From Vibrio hippocampi (GTDB lineage Bacteria > Pseudomonadota > Gammaproteobacteria > Enterobacterales > Vibrionaceae): a DNA stretch of 64,000 nt. Location of the stretch: the NCBI RefSeq assembly GCF_921292975.1, contig NZ_CAKLCM010000003.1, positions 248,001 through 312,000 on the forward strand. The letters run 5' to 3'. The translations under genes were made by a program, and so were the position numbers. The notes below the pieces were generated by a model. It had not been told where the DNA came from, ran no database searches, and saw only the letters and a program-made list of their open reading frames with translations. How positions within the stretch are numbered: position 1 is the first letter of the stretch; each line of letters starts with the position of its first letter. This document shows positions 53,932 through 63,697 of the stretch, one piece after another.

Positions 53932-53992
53932 AGGCACACGATCCATGTGAGTTTTATATGCTAAAAGTTATACGCGATGGTTCCAAGTTATA
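53916..53992. repeat. Duplicated terminator-flank segment, copy 2
   Basis: Imperfect copy of 52261-52340, most similar at its right end. Confidence 0.85.
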
Positions 53993-54320
53993 GACTTGAG
54001 GCTATATTCTCTAACTACAATCAGAAATTATTAGTGGAATAAATGACCTTGTGATAGGTGTTTTGAGATATTTATAGTTGCCATTGTTGTTATATACCAG
54101 TGGCTCATTCTGATTATTTTGCAATACTTGAATTTATGCTCCTGCGTAACAGCGGCGCTTTTAGATTTTTTGATGCTTAGTCGCCCTTATCGAATTTTTA
54201 AGAACATGCTTAATCCACTGTAAAATTAATGTTATGTGTGGCAGGATTTATAGATAACTAACTATAAAACAACAAATTGGCAAAAACCGTCCAATCTAGC
54301 AGGGATATGGTGAAATAGCT
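53993..54320. other. Gene-free stretch upstream of the diguanylate cyclase
   Basis: AT-rich leader region. No RNA gene or repeat recognised. Confidence 0.5.
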
Positions 54321-56537
54321 TTGAACATTATTTACTACGGGTTATCGAGATTGAGGAACATTGCCAGTTTTACTCTCCAATGCCTTATTTTAGTTCTAAC
54401 AACGAACAGTGCCCTCGCACTTCAGTTAAGTGCCGATGAGCAGGCATATATAGCCCAGAAGAAAGTGATAAAAGTTCACAATGAAACCGATTGGCCTCCC
54501 TTCAACTTTTTTGAAAGTGGTCGGGCACAGGGCTTAAGTATTGATGTCATGAACAGAGTGGCTGACGTAACTGGTCTGAAAATAGAATATGTAAGTGGAC
54601 CTAGCTGGGAGGAGTTTCTCGATATGATGCATGATGGTCAACTGGATGTCATGCTGAACATTGTCGATCTACCGGAACGACGTCAACATTTGAGTTTTAC
54701 CACCCCCTATGCCAAAAGTCTCAGTGGTATTTTCACAACTAACGAGAACAGTAAAAAAATCTTCAACTTCAATGATCTTAAAGGGAAAACAGTAGCAGTT
54801 CCGGCTGGGTTCGATTTGGAAATTAATCTGCCTAAGTATCACCCTGAGATCAAAATAATCGCAGTTAAAGATATACTTGAGTGCATAGAAGCTATTCATT
54901 CAGGGCGTGCGGACGCCTTTATGGAGGAAATCGGAGTTGTCGATTACATCATATCGCAGCGTATGGTTTCCGATTTGCGCCTTGCATTTCAGGTTAGTGA
55001 CGAGCCCTTTATCAGTAACCTCAACATTGCCACCGGCGTCGATAATGTCCTTCTATTCTCTATCATTCAGAAGGGGTTAAACGCTATAACGGCTGATGAG
55101 TTAAACCGGATTCGTAAAAAATGGTTACTCAAGGTACATGAGCTCTATGACCAAAGCATGGTTAACTTGAACGTCACCGAGAAAGAGTATCTCTTCGCAA
55201 ATCCGGAAGTAAAAATCTGTGTAGACCCTTCTTGGCCACCACTTGATTTTATAGATGATAATGGCGTACACAGTGGTCTTTCCGCTGATCTTATTAATAA
55301 GATAGCAAAACGGATTGGCGTTCGTCTCAGATTAGTCCCAACGGCTACGTGGGAAGAGACCTTAGACAGTCTTAAGGCGGGAAAATGCGATATCATCCCT
55401 TTGATGAATGAAACGAAAGAAGCAAAGCGTCATATTGATTTTACTCAGGCTTACTTTCAGTTCCCAACTGTAATTGCGACTCATGATGACGCCTCCTTTA
55501 TCGGTGATTACACCGAACTTTATGGTAAGAAAGTGGCCCTTCAGGCTTACTACTTTATTACCGACTATGTTCGTGAGCACCACCCACAGATAGAAATCAT
55601 TGAAGTAGAAAACACTCGAGAGGCCTTAAAGCTAGTTAGTGGACAAAAGGTTTTTGCTACAATCGATGGACTTCCTAATGTCGTCAACAGCGTCGAAGCT
55701 CTAGCACTGGAAAATATTAAGATAGTAGGTTCTGTACCGCAAGAAAACAGCATGAAGCTTGGGGTAGGCAAGGGTAAACAGCCTCTGGTATCCATTTTTC
55801 AAAAAGGGATCTCGTCCCTGTCTGAGCAAGAGAAGGTCGGGCTGTACAAAAAGTGGTTTGATATCGAAGTCAGCCGTAGCTTGTTCGACAGTATCTGGCT
55901 TGTACGAATTGCTATCCTAGTTGCAATCGTTATGGTTTTTCTGCTCTGGCGACAATTCACTCTCAGTAAGTATGCTAAAGCGATGAATCAACTCAACGCA
56001 AAGCTGCGTCATATTGCTACTACAGACCATTTAACAGCGATAGCCAACCGACGCTGCATTGAAAAACAGTTATTATTGGAGTTAAAGAAAAAGCGAACAA
56101 TTCATGAGCCACTGTCCGTACTGCTCCTCGATATTGACTATTTCAAGACGATTAACGATACCTATGGGCATTTAACGGGCGATAAGATACTCCAAGAGCT
56201 TGCGACCCTTCTGACTGGCGCAATCCGCTCGTCCGATTATATCGGCAGGTGGGGAGGAGAGGAGTTCCTCTTTGTCTTACCGAAAACAGAACACTCTCAG
56301 GCTGAAATCGTTGCTAAGGATCTGAAGGATAAAATTGAACAGCACGACTTCGGGTTAAATACACCCGTCACAGCCAGTTTGGGTGTGGCTCAGGTTAGGA
56401 GTGAAGAAAGTACGGTAGCACTTTTAGGTCGTGCCGATAGGGGGCTTTATCAGGCAAAGAAGCTTGGGCGAAATTCTGTCGTCAATATGGAGCTAGAGTG
56501 CTCATTTTTATCTACCAGAGCTTCCGAGCTAAGTTAG
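54321..56537 (+). CDS. Diguanylate cyclase with two periplasmic solute-binding sensor domains
   Basis: 738 aa. Signal peptide, then two SBP_bac_3 domains in tandem (about 38-275: VIKVHNETDWPPFNFFESGRAQGLSIDVMN; about 290-515: VKICVDPSWPPLDFIDDNGVHSGLSADLI), one membrane helix (about 530-550, WLVRIAILVAIVMVFLLW) and a GGDEF domain with an active GGEEF near residue 644 and LLLDIDYFKTINDTYGHLTGD. It should sense amino-acid-like ligands outside and make cyclic di-GMP inside. No EAL domain. TTG is the only workable start, because the upstream GTG runs into a stop. Confidence 0.9.
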   Translation: MNIIYYGLSRLRNIASFTLQCLILVLTTNSALALQLSADEQAYIAQKKVIKVHNETDWPPFNFFESGRAQGLSIDVMNRVADVTGLKIEYVSGPSWEEFLDMMHDGQLDVMLNIVDLPERRQHLSFTTPYAKSLSGIFTTNENSKKIFNFNDLKGKTVAVPAGFDLEINLPKYHPEIKIIAVKDILECIEAIHSGRADAFMEEIGVVDYIISQRMVSDLRLAFQVSDEPFISNLNIATGVDNVLLFSIIQKGLNAITADELNRIRKKWLLKVHELYDQSMVNLNVTEKEYLFANPEVKICVDPSWPPLDFIDDNGVHSGLSADLINKIAKRIGVRLRLVPTATWEETLDSLKAGKCDIIPLMNETKEAKRHIDFTQAYFQFPTVIATHDDASFIGDYTELYGKKVALQAYYFITDYVREHHPQIEIIEVENTREALKLVSGQKVFATIDGLPNVVNSVEALALENIKIVGSVPQENSMKLGVGKGKQPLVSIFQKGISSLSEQEKVGLYKKWFDIEVSRSLFDSIWLVRIAILVAIVMVFLLWRQFTLSKYAKAMNQLNAKLRHIATTDHLTAIANRRCIEKQLLLELKKKRTIHEPLSVLLLDIDYFKTINDTYGHLTGDKILQELATLLTGAIRSSDYIGRWGGEEFLFVLPKTEHSQAEIVAKDLKDKIEQHDFGLNTPVTASLGVAQVRSEESTVALLGRADRGLYQAKKLGRNSVVNMELECSFLSTRASELS

Positions 56538-56631
56538 AACCTCCTACTCTGATGTTGGAGCGCATAAATTAATGCGATGCGTATTTTTTGATTGTGGCTG
56601 GTGTGGTGGGTAGATCCCGCAACAGGTGCGG

Positions 56632-56745
56632 GATGACGGAGTTAAAAGTGGATGACGGAGTTAATGGTCAATGACGGATTTAAAAGTGAATGATGGAGTT
56701 AATGACCAATCATTGAGTTAAAGACCAATGATTGAGCTAATGGCG
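56632..56745. repeat. Six imperfect 19-bp tandem repeats
   Basis: Units begin at 56632, 56651, 56670, 56689, 56708 and 56727; consensus near aatgacggagttaaaagtg. They lie between the convergent diguanylate cyclase and ybjQ genes, after a hairpin tcccgc/gcggga (56614-56633). Confidence 0.85.
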
Positions 56746-56764
56746 TCGGATGGCGTTAATCTAA

Positions 56765-57085
56765 TTAGTCAATCACCACCGCGGTTCCGCTGGCGGAAAC
56801 CATTAACATACCGTTGCCACTGCCAAGCACTTCGTAATCTAAGTCGATGCCGACCACCGCGTTGGCGCCTAGATCGGCGGCTCTTTGTTGCAGTTCCTGC
56901 ATGGCGATCTCTCTGGCGCGTTGAAGTTCTCGTTCGTATGTCCCAGAGCGACCACCCACAATATCTCTTAAGCCGGCAAACATGTCTTTAAAAACGTTCG
57001 CTCCAAGGATGGCTTCGCCTGCGACAACCCCTCTGTAGTCAAGGATGCGCTTGCCCTCAATCTGAGGTGTTGTGGTGATAATCAT
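56765..57085 (-). CDS. YbjQ-family (UPF0145) protein
   Basis: 106 aa, the standard size. [65 protein letters not shown] and [19 protein letters not shown] are diagnostic. Forms a pentameric ring in structural studies of the family and was once called heavy-metal-binding; function unproven. I use the second Met (57085), consistent with family length. Confidence 0.93.
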   Translation of the reverse strand: MIITTTPQIEGKRILDYRGVVAGEAILGANVFKDMFAGLRDIVGGRSGTYERELQRAREIAMQELQQRAADLGANAVVGIDLDYEVLGSGNGMLMVSASGTAVVID

Positions 57086-57211
57086 AGTGTTACCTCTTAA
57101 CATGAACTCTGAAACCTAGCATGCGCTTAAGGTGGTCACAATGCAAGAGATAGGCGACTGACATAACTTGAAAAAGAGAGCGGGAGTGGAGGTCTTGAGT
57201 GGTGTGCCAAT

Positions 57212-57234
57212 AAAAAAGGGAGCCGAAGCTCCCT
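57212..57234 (-). terminator. Rho-independent terminator of the TonB-dependent receptor gene
   Basis: Minus-strand stem GGGAGC-TTCG-GCTCCC followed by TTTTTTAT; a UUCG tetraloop. Confidence 0.92.
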
Positions 57235-57253
57235 GATAAAATTAACTCTCTGC

Positions 57254-59722
57254 TTACATGCTGTATTGCAAGCCTATCCAATACGTTCGACCGATCTGGT
57301 AGTTGGTTGCACTGCCAGAGACATCGCTGAATAGGTTCTTCACCTTTACATCGACAAACGCATTATGCTGACCATATTTCAGGAATTGATAAGTTGCGTT
57401 CAGGTCTACCGAGGTGACGGAACTGGCTTTTTCTACGTCGTAAATGTCATAGCGTGAACCATCTTCGTCGTAATAGTTATCCCCTGTATCATCAAGGTAT
57501 TCGTAGCTACCACGGTGATAGAGTGTCGCGTTGGTCATCAGGCGGTCATCAAACCACATTGAAGACCAAGAGACAGAAGCTCTAAATGGCGCCGCATAGT
57601 TTTGACGTGCATCGTCTTCCCACATATCCGCCATACTGGTGATTTGACCTTTGTAGTAAATCAGCTCCGCTTCGTCTTCTGGATCGGATGAGTAGTCAAT
57701 CAAGCCATTGTTTTTGGTTTCAGACCAAGTCACGTTGGCATTGAAGAAGTGCTTTTCGAAGCGACCAGACCATTCGATAGAGTAACCGATGTATTCCGTT
57801 TCACCGTTGTTGGTCATTTCGTAGTACTCGTTGCCATCGGCGTCTTCTAGCTCGTCACTTTGAGCGAACTGGTCTTTGCCTTGACGATAAACAGTCTTAA
57901 AGCGCAGGTTACCTTCCAACATAGTAGGAATGGTGATAGCTGCAGTCAGTTCATCACTGTATGGCGTGTCGAGATCTGAGTTACTGTATTGGTCGGTAGA
58001 CGGTTGGGAAGAACACTCATACCAATCACCGACTTCGCCGCCCCAGTCGCCATTTTCATCTTTCATATCGCGCTGGTAACAGGTGTGGCTTGGCACTTGC
58101 TCTTTAATCGCATAGCCAATCATTTTGTTACTGAAGTAGCGGTTAGCACCAAGGGTCAAGTAGGTGTCTTGCATAAATTCCCAGTTGGCGCTTAAGCGAG
58201 GTGCAATGTTATGGTTATTCAAGAAGTTATCGTAAGAATAACGCGCACCGGCACGCATCTCTACAGAGCTCACTTGAGTAATATATTCACTCCACAATGC
58301 ATGGCTATAAACACCAACATCGGCATCATATGCGTCATACTTTAGCTGTTTCCATGTCGCCATTTCTGGTGTACATGAGGAATCGTCAGGGTCACAAATA
58401 AAGTCTTCGTTTTCAGAAAGCTTGGCTGAGTAGTAGTAGTAAACATCTTCAGGGCGGGCTTTGCTCGCATCGGTGTATTTGACTTCCGCGCCATAATTGA
58501 TGGTGCCAGATTCAAGCGTGGTCGAGAAAGACGTGCCCCAAGTGTAATCGGTTTGCAGTTGATCGAGTGAACCAATCCCTCCTTGATAGCAACTGCTTGA
58601 GGTATAACACCAATCTAACTCATCACCATCCCATTGATAGCGTACATTTTCAGCTTCACGACTGGCGTCGTTATGCATTACCGAGAACTTACTGCTCCAG
58701 TCGGTATTATCAAAATAGCCAGTTGCAGAAAGGTAGCCTTGGGTACCGCTTGAGTTGCTGACAATCAAATCATCGATAGCGTTAGCTCGCTCACGCTCAC
58801 TTTCGTAAGGGCTGTGCATGATCTGTGCTTCAAAGGTCAGATCGTCACGGTATTCATAAACACCTTTAATCAAGAAGTTTTCTGAGCTGTCTGAGTTACC
58901 GTAGACTTCACCGCCGTAGTCTTCATCTCTTTGATAGGTGACATCCGACTGACTGTAACTGTAGGACGTTAATACGCTCAGCTTTTCCGTCAGTGGCAGA
59001 TCAAAGCTCACCGTCGTTTGTGTCTTAGTGAAATCGGGTGGTGAATCGACCTCTTCGTCTTCATCAAGATTCGTCGGTTCGTGATAGTCCACCATGCTGT
59101 CGTTCTGATAGCCAGTGCTGATGCTAAAACCGAATTCTTTTTTCGGTTTGCGGATCTCGTAGTTCACCACACCGCCGACAAAGTCGCCATATTCCGCGGA
59201 AATGTTGGAATCAAGAACCGTGATATCACCGAGAAGATCGGGGGTGACATAAAGAGATTGAGACGTTTGACCAGTCACATTATTCCAGTCTAAGTCGCCG
59301 CCACTTGGGTCCGTCACATCATGGATTGAGGTCGCTGACACGCCATCAATTTGGATGTTGTTGTCGTAGTAGTTACCGCCAGAGATAGAAAAGTTTTGCG
59401 GGCGAATATCTTGAATATTCTCCTGCGTCGCATCATCAAGGCTGTTATCCATTTGCACGAACGGCATGGTTTTCAATAGCTGAGTGGTGTCAATGCCACC
59501 CGGTTTACTATTTTTGATGGTTTCTTCGGTGATGACCGAGGTACCAGAATCTAGAGGGTCATAGCTCTCATAGATAGAGTTAGTCTGCAGCGAAGTCGAT
59601 TCCGATGCGTCGCTTCCTTGGACAATTTCGATTTCCCCTAAATCTACAGCTTCGTCAGCAAGGACGACGGTAGGGGAGCCTAGTGCTGACAAAATGGTCA
59701 GCGTAATTACATTCTTCTGCAT
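57254..59722 (-). CDS. TonB-dependent outer-membrane receptor of a protease-associated import locus
   Basis: 822 aa. Signal peptide MQKNVITLTILSALGSPTVVLA, TonB-box-like EIEIVQG, plug domain (about 55-190: SVITEETIKNSKPGGIDTTQLL, ISGGNYYDNNIQIDGV, ISAEYGDFVGGVVNYEI), then a 22-strand barrel ending IGLQYSM. All six Cys of the protein occur as three close pairs (CYTSSSC, CDPDDSSC, CYQRDM...YEC) in predicted extracellular loops, which are long and rich in Asp and Glu. This suggests a large, possibly protein, ligand rather than a siderophore. Divergent from the M16 protease operon, with a Fur box between. Confidence 0.9.
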   Translation of the reverse strand: MQKNVITLTILSALGSPTVVLADEAVDLGEIEIVQGSDASESTSLQTNSIYESYDPLDSGTSVITEETIKNSKPGGIDTTQLLKTMPFVQMDNSLDDATQENIQDIRPQNFSISGGNYYDNNIQIDGVSATSIHDVTDPSGGDLDWNNVTGQTSQSLYVTPDLLGDITVLDSNISAEYGDFVGGVVNYEIRKPKKEFGFSISTGYQNDSMVDYHEPTNLDEDEEVDSPPDFTKTQTTVSFDLPLTEKLSVLTSYSYSQSDVTYQRDEDYGGEVYGNSDSSENFLIKGVYEYRDDLTFEAQIMHSPYESERERANAIDDLIVSNSSGTQGYLSATGYFDNTDWSSKFSVMHNDASREAENVRYQWDGDELDWCYTSSSCYQGGIGSLDQLQTDYTWGTSFSTTLESGTINYGAEVKYTDASKARPEDVYYYYSAKLSENEDFICDPDDSSCTPEMATWKQLKYDAYDADVGVYSHALWSEYITQVSSVEMRAGARYSYDNFLNNHNIAPRLSANWEFMQDTYLTLGANRYFSNKMIGYAIKEQVPSHTCYQRDMKDENGDWGGEVGDWYECSSQPSTDQYSNSDLDTPYSDELTAAITIPTMLEGNLRFKTVYRQGKDQFAQSDELEDADGNEYYEMTNNGETEYIGYSIEWSGRFEKHFFNANVTWSETKNNGLIDYSSDPEDEAELIYYKGQITSMADMWEDDARQNYAAPFRASVSWSSMWFDDRLMTNATLYHRGSYEYLDDTGDNYYDEDGSRYDIYDVEKASSVTSVDLNATYQFLKYGQHNAFVDVKVKNLFSDVSGSATNYQIGRTYWIGLQYSM

Positions 59723-59834
59723 CTTCAATACAACTTAAAAAATTATAAAAATTAATATTTGTAAAATTATGTTTTGATAGGTTGCGAATGATGTAGTAAC
59801 CTGCCTTCCTCGTCAATACTATTGATAAAAAAAA

Positions 59835-59849
59835 CGATAACTATTATCA
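59835..59849. promoter_or_regulatory. Fur box between receptor and protease operon
   Basis: CGATAACTATTATCA matches the 7-1-7 Fur consensus TGATAATNATTATCA at 12 of its 14 specified positions. It lies 45 bp before the protease start and 113 bp before the receptor start, so it could control both. It overlaps a likely -10 of the protease promoter. Confidence 0.75.
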
Positions 59850-59893
59850 CTTGAGTTGCGATTTAGTTCCTTTTTTAGCCAATTGTTATCAGG

Positions 59894-62689
59894 ATGTTTA
59901 AGATGGCAGTGTTTTTTGCTCGCTTTTTAGCTTTAGCAAGTTTTATATTTTTTCAATCGGTTGCATATTCCCAGTCAATTCAGTGGGATCCGAAGGTGGT
60001 CGAAGGGGAGTTGGATAACGGCTTCCGTTACGCATTTTATTCCAGCAGCAACCCTCAAGAGCCGTTTAATTTGCGCTTAATTGTCAACGCCGGTTCGGTG
60101 GATGATGAGATGCGCGGAATGGCTCATATTGTGGAACATATGGTGTTTCGTGCTAACCGTGCCCACGACAAAGACATGCATCGTCTGTTCGATCAACTTG
60201 GTTGGAAAACCGGTACTCAGGTAAACGCCCTGACGCGTCAGACCGAAACCCAATATATGGTGCGTACCCGTCCCAATGATGCCCTTGATCTGACTCAGTC
60301 GATTCAGTTGGTCAACGATCTTGCATTTGGTGCCAAGATGTTAGAAGCCGATTGGAACATTGAACGTGAAGTCATTTTAGAAGAAATGCGTCGCGGTGAC
60401 GGTGTGGCTAAGCGCGTCAATACGGCTAAGAAGGTCGTGGTGAGAAACGGCTCTCGCTATATTGATCGACCGACGATTGGTTGGAAACAGGATATTCGTG
60501 CCACTACGGTCGAGCAGATCCGCGATTTTTATAGCACTTACTATGTGCCGGGCAACATGACTCTGGTTGCCAGTGGCTATATTGAGCGCGACAGCTTTAT
60601 TGACGCTGTAGAGCAAACCTTTGGCAAAGAAAAAACCAGCCCTGTCCCTGAACGTGACTATGTCAAACTGCCGCTGAAAGCCGGTTTAGTGATCGGTAAA
60701 GTTCAGGATCCAATGGGGACGACTTCCGCCGTTACTTATGGCTTTAGAAGCCCTATGTTACCGAAAGGTAATTTCGAGGGTGAATACCAACAACTGCAAA
60801 ACTACTTTTTGCGCAAACTGGTGAAGTCTCAAGTACGCGCAAGTAAAGCTCTCTATACCGCAGACGCGAGTTCGGTTCACATCACTTTAAGTGAGCCAAC
60901 CAATGAGCGCCTTATTGTAGCGTTATCGGCGAAAGTGAGCGATCACCCGAAAGGTCTGGAAATTGTTCTGCGAGAGATTGAACGTTTAAAGCAAACCGGT
61001 ATCTCTGACAGCGAACTTGCTGCGCTGAAGGCTAAAGCAGTGGAGTCGGTGCAACGTAATCGTGAAGTGATCCCTCATCGTGATTTTGCCAAATGGGAAG
61101 ATAAGATCACCGCAGCGGTGGTACAGGGTGCGATTGAAGAGGATTATTCCATTAAGTCTCAGCGTACGCTGAAATGGATTGATGAAATGACCGCTGAGTC
61201 ATTGAATCAGCGTCTCGTTGAGATACTGTCTGCACCCGACCAATTCCTGTTTTATCAGATCCCAGGCGGCGTAGAACAAGCACTGCCGACGCAACAGCAA
61301 GTTGCCCAAGTCCAGCAGCAAGTGTCGCAAGAGAAGCTAGCGCGTTTAGCGCCTGTTAAAGCAACGTTTGGCAGCAAAAAACCACAGAAAGAAACGATCG
61401 TTCTTAAGCCAAGTGATAAATCGCTAGCATCCGCTCGAGTACTGAGTAAACACCGCCATCTTGGTGATGATGTGACCGAGTGGCGCTTAGCAAATGGCGA
61501 TCGTGTGGTTTGGTTAGACCGCGAGACAGATGGCAATGCACTCTATCTTAAAGCGCTCTCTACTGCGGGCTACTACAACCATCAGCAGCAGCCATGGTTA
61601 TCACAAACCGCCTATCAGATTTGGCAACAAGCGGATTATGGCACCTTTAATAATCAGCAATTTAATCAATGGCAGCAGCAGGAAAAGATGCAGTGGCAAT
61701 GGGCGCAAACAGGCTCAAGCTTGGATCTATCGGCACGTATTGCGCCAGAGAAGTTGCGCAACTTGATGAACAACTACCTTGTGATGCAGCAAGAGTGGCA
61801 ACTGCAAGCAGACGCGTTATCGGATGTCAAACAGAGCTTGCACTCTCTAGTGGAAACGCCAGATGAACAGGCATTAGCCCGTCGTGCTCTGTTGGGTCAG
61901 CCAACTCATGCTGTTCCTACGGTTGAACAAATTGAACAGCTAACCCTTGAAGAGTTAACCCAAACCATTCGCGAGTTGCAACAGCAGCCAGTTTCCCTGT
62001 TTATCGTCGGTAAAACCAGCGCAAAACAGATTGAAAACAACGTGCTGCCGTTTATGGCGTCGAACCCACGTCAGTTAGGGTTGCAAACCTACAAGCCTCG
62101 TTTGCCTGAGGGTGCTCACACCCTTGCTCAGCCTATGTATGACGACCACAAATCAACGGTGACGATCAAAGGCGAGAGCAGCATGACGTGGTCTCCAGAG
62201 TCGAGCTTTTTGGTGTCGACGCTGAACCCAATGATTCAGAAAGCACTGAAAAACAAGCTGCGCCATGAATTGGGTGGTGTGTACTCACTACGCTTTGAAA
62301 TGACGCTGGATAAAGATAACACGGTGCGTACTAATATGAGCTTTACCACCGCGCCAGAGAAGGTGGACATGCTTGTTGCTGCTTACCAAGACGTGATGAG
62401 CCAGTTGTCGAGTCATCTGCTAGAGGAAAACTATCCTCGTACCCAAGAAGATATTCGTTTTGCTGAGCAATTGCGCCTACAAGACACCAATACCTGGCTG
62501 CGTCGTCTGAGTCTGAGCTATGAGAAATATCAAGCGCCAGACTATCTACGCAGTATGAAAACCCTTGATCAACGGGTAACCGCTGACGAGCTAGACGGTT
62601 TTATTCAACACATTTTCCCATTATCCAAACAAGCGGTATTGATTGGGCAGCCAAAGGCGGCGGCAGATCAACCCACACAAGAGTTGTAA
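59894..62689 (+). CDS. Periplasmic M16-family zinc protease (PqqL/FusC-like)
   Basis: 931 aa. Signal peptide MFKMAVFFARFLALASFIFFQSVAYS. The inverted zinc motif HIVEH (His78, Glu81, His82) and the third ligand Glu159, 77 residues later in NIEREVILEE, are intact, so the protease should be active. The second, inactive M16 half (about 520-920) with RHELGGVYSLRF completes the two-part clamshell. Length and layout match E. coli PqqL and Pectobacterium FusC, which degrade imported ferredoxin-like proteins in the periplasm. First gene of an operon; the transporter gene follows after 3 bp. Confidence 0.9.
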   Translation: MFKMAVFFARFLALASFIFFQSVAYSQSIQWDPKVVEGELDNGFRYAFYSSSNPQEPFNLRLIVNAGSVDDEMRGMAHIVEHMVFRANRAHDKDMHRLFDQLGWKTGTQVNALTRQTETQYMVRTRPNDALDLTQSIQLVNDLAFGAKMLEADWNIEREVILEEMRRGDGVAKRVNTAKKVVVRNGSRYIDRPTIGWKQDIRATTVEQIRDFYSTYYVPGNMTLVASGYIERDSFIDAVEQTFGKEKTSPVPERDYVKLPLKAGLVIGKVQDPMGTTSAVTYGFRSPMLPKGNFEGEYQQLQNYFLRKLVKSQVRASKALYTADASSVHITLSEPTNERLIVALSAKVSDHPKGLEIVLREIERLKQTGISDSELAALKAKAVESVQRNREVIPHRDFAKWEDKITAAVVQGAIEEDYSIKSQRTLKWIDEMTAESLNQRLVEILSAPDQFLFYQIPGGVEQALPTQQQVAQVQQQVSQEKLARLAPVKATFGSKKPQKETIVLKPSDKSLASARVLSKHRHLGDDVTEWRLANGDRVVWLDRETDGNALYLKALSTAGYYNHQQQPWLSQTAYQIWQQADYGTFNNQQFNQWQQQEKMQWQWAQTGSSLDLSARIAPEKLRNLMNNYLVMQQEWQLQADALSDVKQSLHSLVETPDEQALARRALLGQPTHAVPTVEQIEQLTLEELTQTIRELQQQPVSLFIVGKTSAKQIENNVLPFMASNPRQLGLQTYKPRLPEGAHTLAQPMYDDHKSTVTIKGESSMTWSPESSFLVSTLNPMIQKALKNKLRHELGGVYSLRFEMTLDKDNTVRTNMSFTTAPEKVDMLVAAYQDVMSQLSSHLLEENYPRTQEDIRFAEQLRLQDTNTWLRRLSLSYEKYQAPDYLRSMKTLDQRVTADELDGFIQHIFPLSKQAVLIGQPKAAADQPTQEL

Positions 62690-62692
62690 TTT

Positions 62693-63697
62693 ATGTTTCG
62701 TAGTTTCTTTTTAAATAAACAGTGGTTCGCATGGTCATGGATTGGCAGCGCAGTTATTCTGCTGGCGACTTGGTATAAGGTACAACTGGACGTACAGGTC
62801 AATGAGTGGTTTGGGGATTTCTATAACAGCATCCAACAAGCCTTGACCAGTCCGGGCGAGGTGACGGCCGGCGATCTCTATGCGCACCTTTTTACCTTTA
62901 TTAAGATTTCCATCATCTTTGTGGTGGTCGCCATCTTATTAGAGTTCTTTATGCGTCACTACGTGTTTCGCTGGCGTACCGCAATGCACCATTTTTATAT
63001 GCAGCATTGGTCGAAGCTACGTCATATCGAAGGGGCATCACAGCGCGTACAAGAAGATACCATGCGCTTTGCCAACATCGTTGAACGTCTGGGTGTGTCG
63101 TTTTTGCGCTCATTTATGACGCTGTTGGCGTTTCAACCGCTGCTGTGGGAACTGAGCAAGCAGGTGAAAACCGTGCCATATTTCGGCGAAGTCGAGCATG
63201 TGCTGATTTATGCCGCTATCTTGTCAGCACTATTCGGTACTGTGCTGCTGGCAGCCGTTGGCGTCAAACTGCCGGGTCTTGAGTTTAACAACCAGAAGGC
63301 GGAAGCCGCACTGCGTAAAGAATTAGTGCTGGGTGAAGATAACGAGCAGCGTGCGCAGCCACAGTCGATGAAAGAGTTGTTTTCTCACGTTAGAACCAAC
63401 TACGTCACCATGTATCGCCACTATCTCTATTTTGACCTGTTTAAGATCTCGTTCTTACAGATGTCAGCGATTTTGCCTTACATCTTGTTAACGCCAACCA
63501 TCATTGCTGGTCTGATTACATTTGGCACCATGCAACAAATCATTCGCGCCTTTAACAAGGTAGAGGGTTCGCTGCATTATTTAGTGTTTAGTTGGTCAAC
63601 CATTGTTGAGCTTATTTCGGTTTACAAACGCTTGAAAGCTTTTGAACAACAGATCGATGAGCAAGATACACAGCAGGAAGTCGACTATGCTCAATGA
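62693..63697 (+). CDS. SbmA/BacA-like inner-membrane peptide transporter
   Basis: 334 aa, about seven helices. Opening FRSFFLNKQWFAWSWIGSAVILLATWYKVQLDVQVNEWFGDFYNSIQQAL, then FRWRTAMHHFYMQHWSKLRHIEGASQRVQEDTMRF and FGTMQQIIRAFNKVEGSLHYLVFSWSTIVELISVYKRL match the SbmA_BacA family. Lacks an ATPase domain, so likely proton-driven, unlike E. coli YddA which carries one. Shorter than E. coli SbmA (406 aa). It should import peptides released by the M16 protease. Overlaps the next gene by 11 bp. Confidence 0.9.
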   Translation: MFRSFFLNKQWFAWSWIGSAVILLATWYKVQLDVQVNEWFGDFYNSIQQALTSPGEVTAGDLYAHLFTFIKISIIFVVVAILLEFFMRHYVFRWRTAMHHFYMQHWSKLRHIEGASQRVQEDTMRFANIVERLGVSFLRSFMTLLAFQPLLWELSKQVKTVPYFGEVEHVLIYAAILSALFGTVLLAAVGVKLPGLEFNNQKAEAALRKELVLGEDNEQRAQPQSMKELFSHVRTNYVTMYRHYLYFDLFKISFLQMSAILPYILLTPTIIAGLITFGTMQQIIRAFNKVEGSLHYLVFSWSTIVELISVYKRLKAFEQQIDEQDTQQEVDYAQ

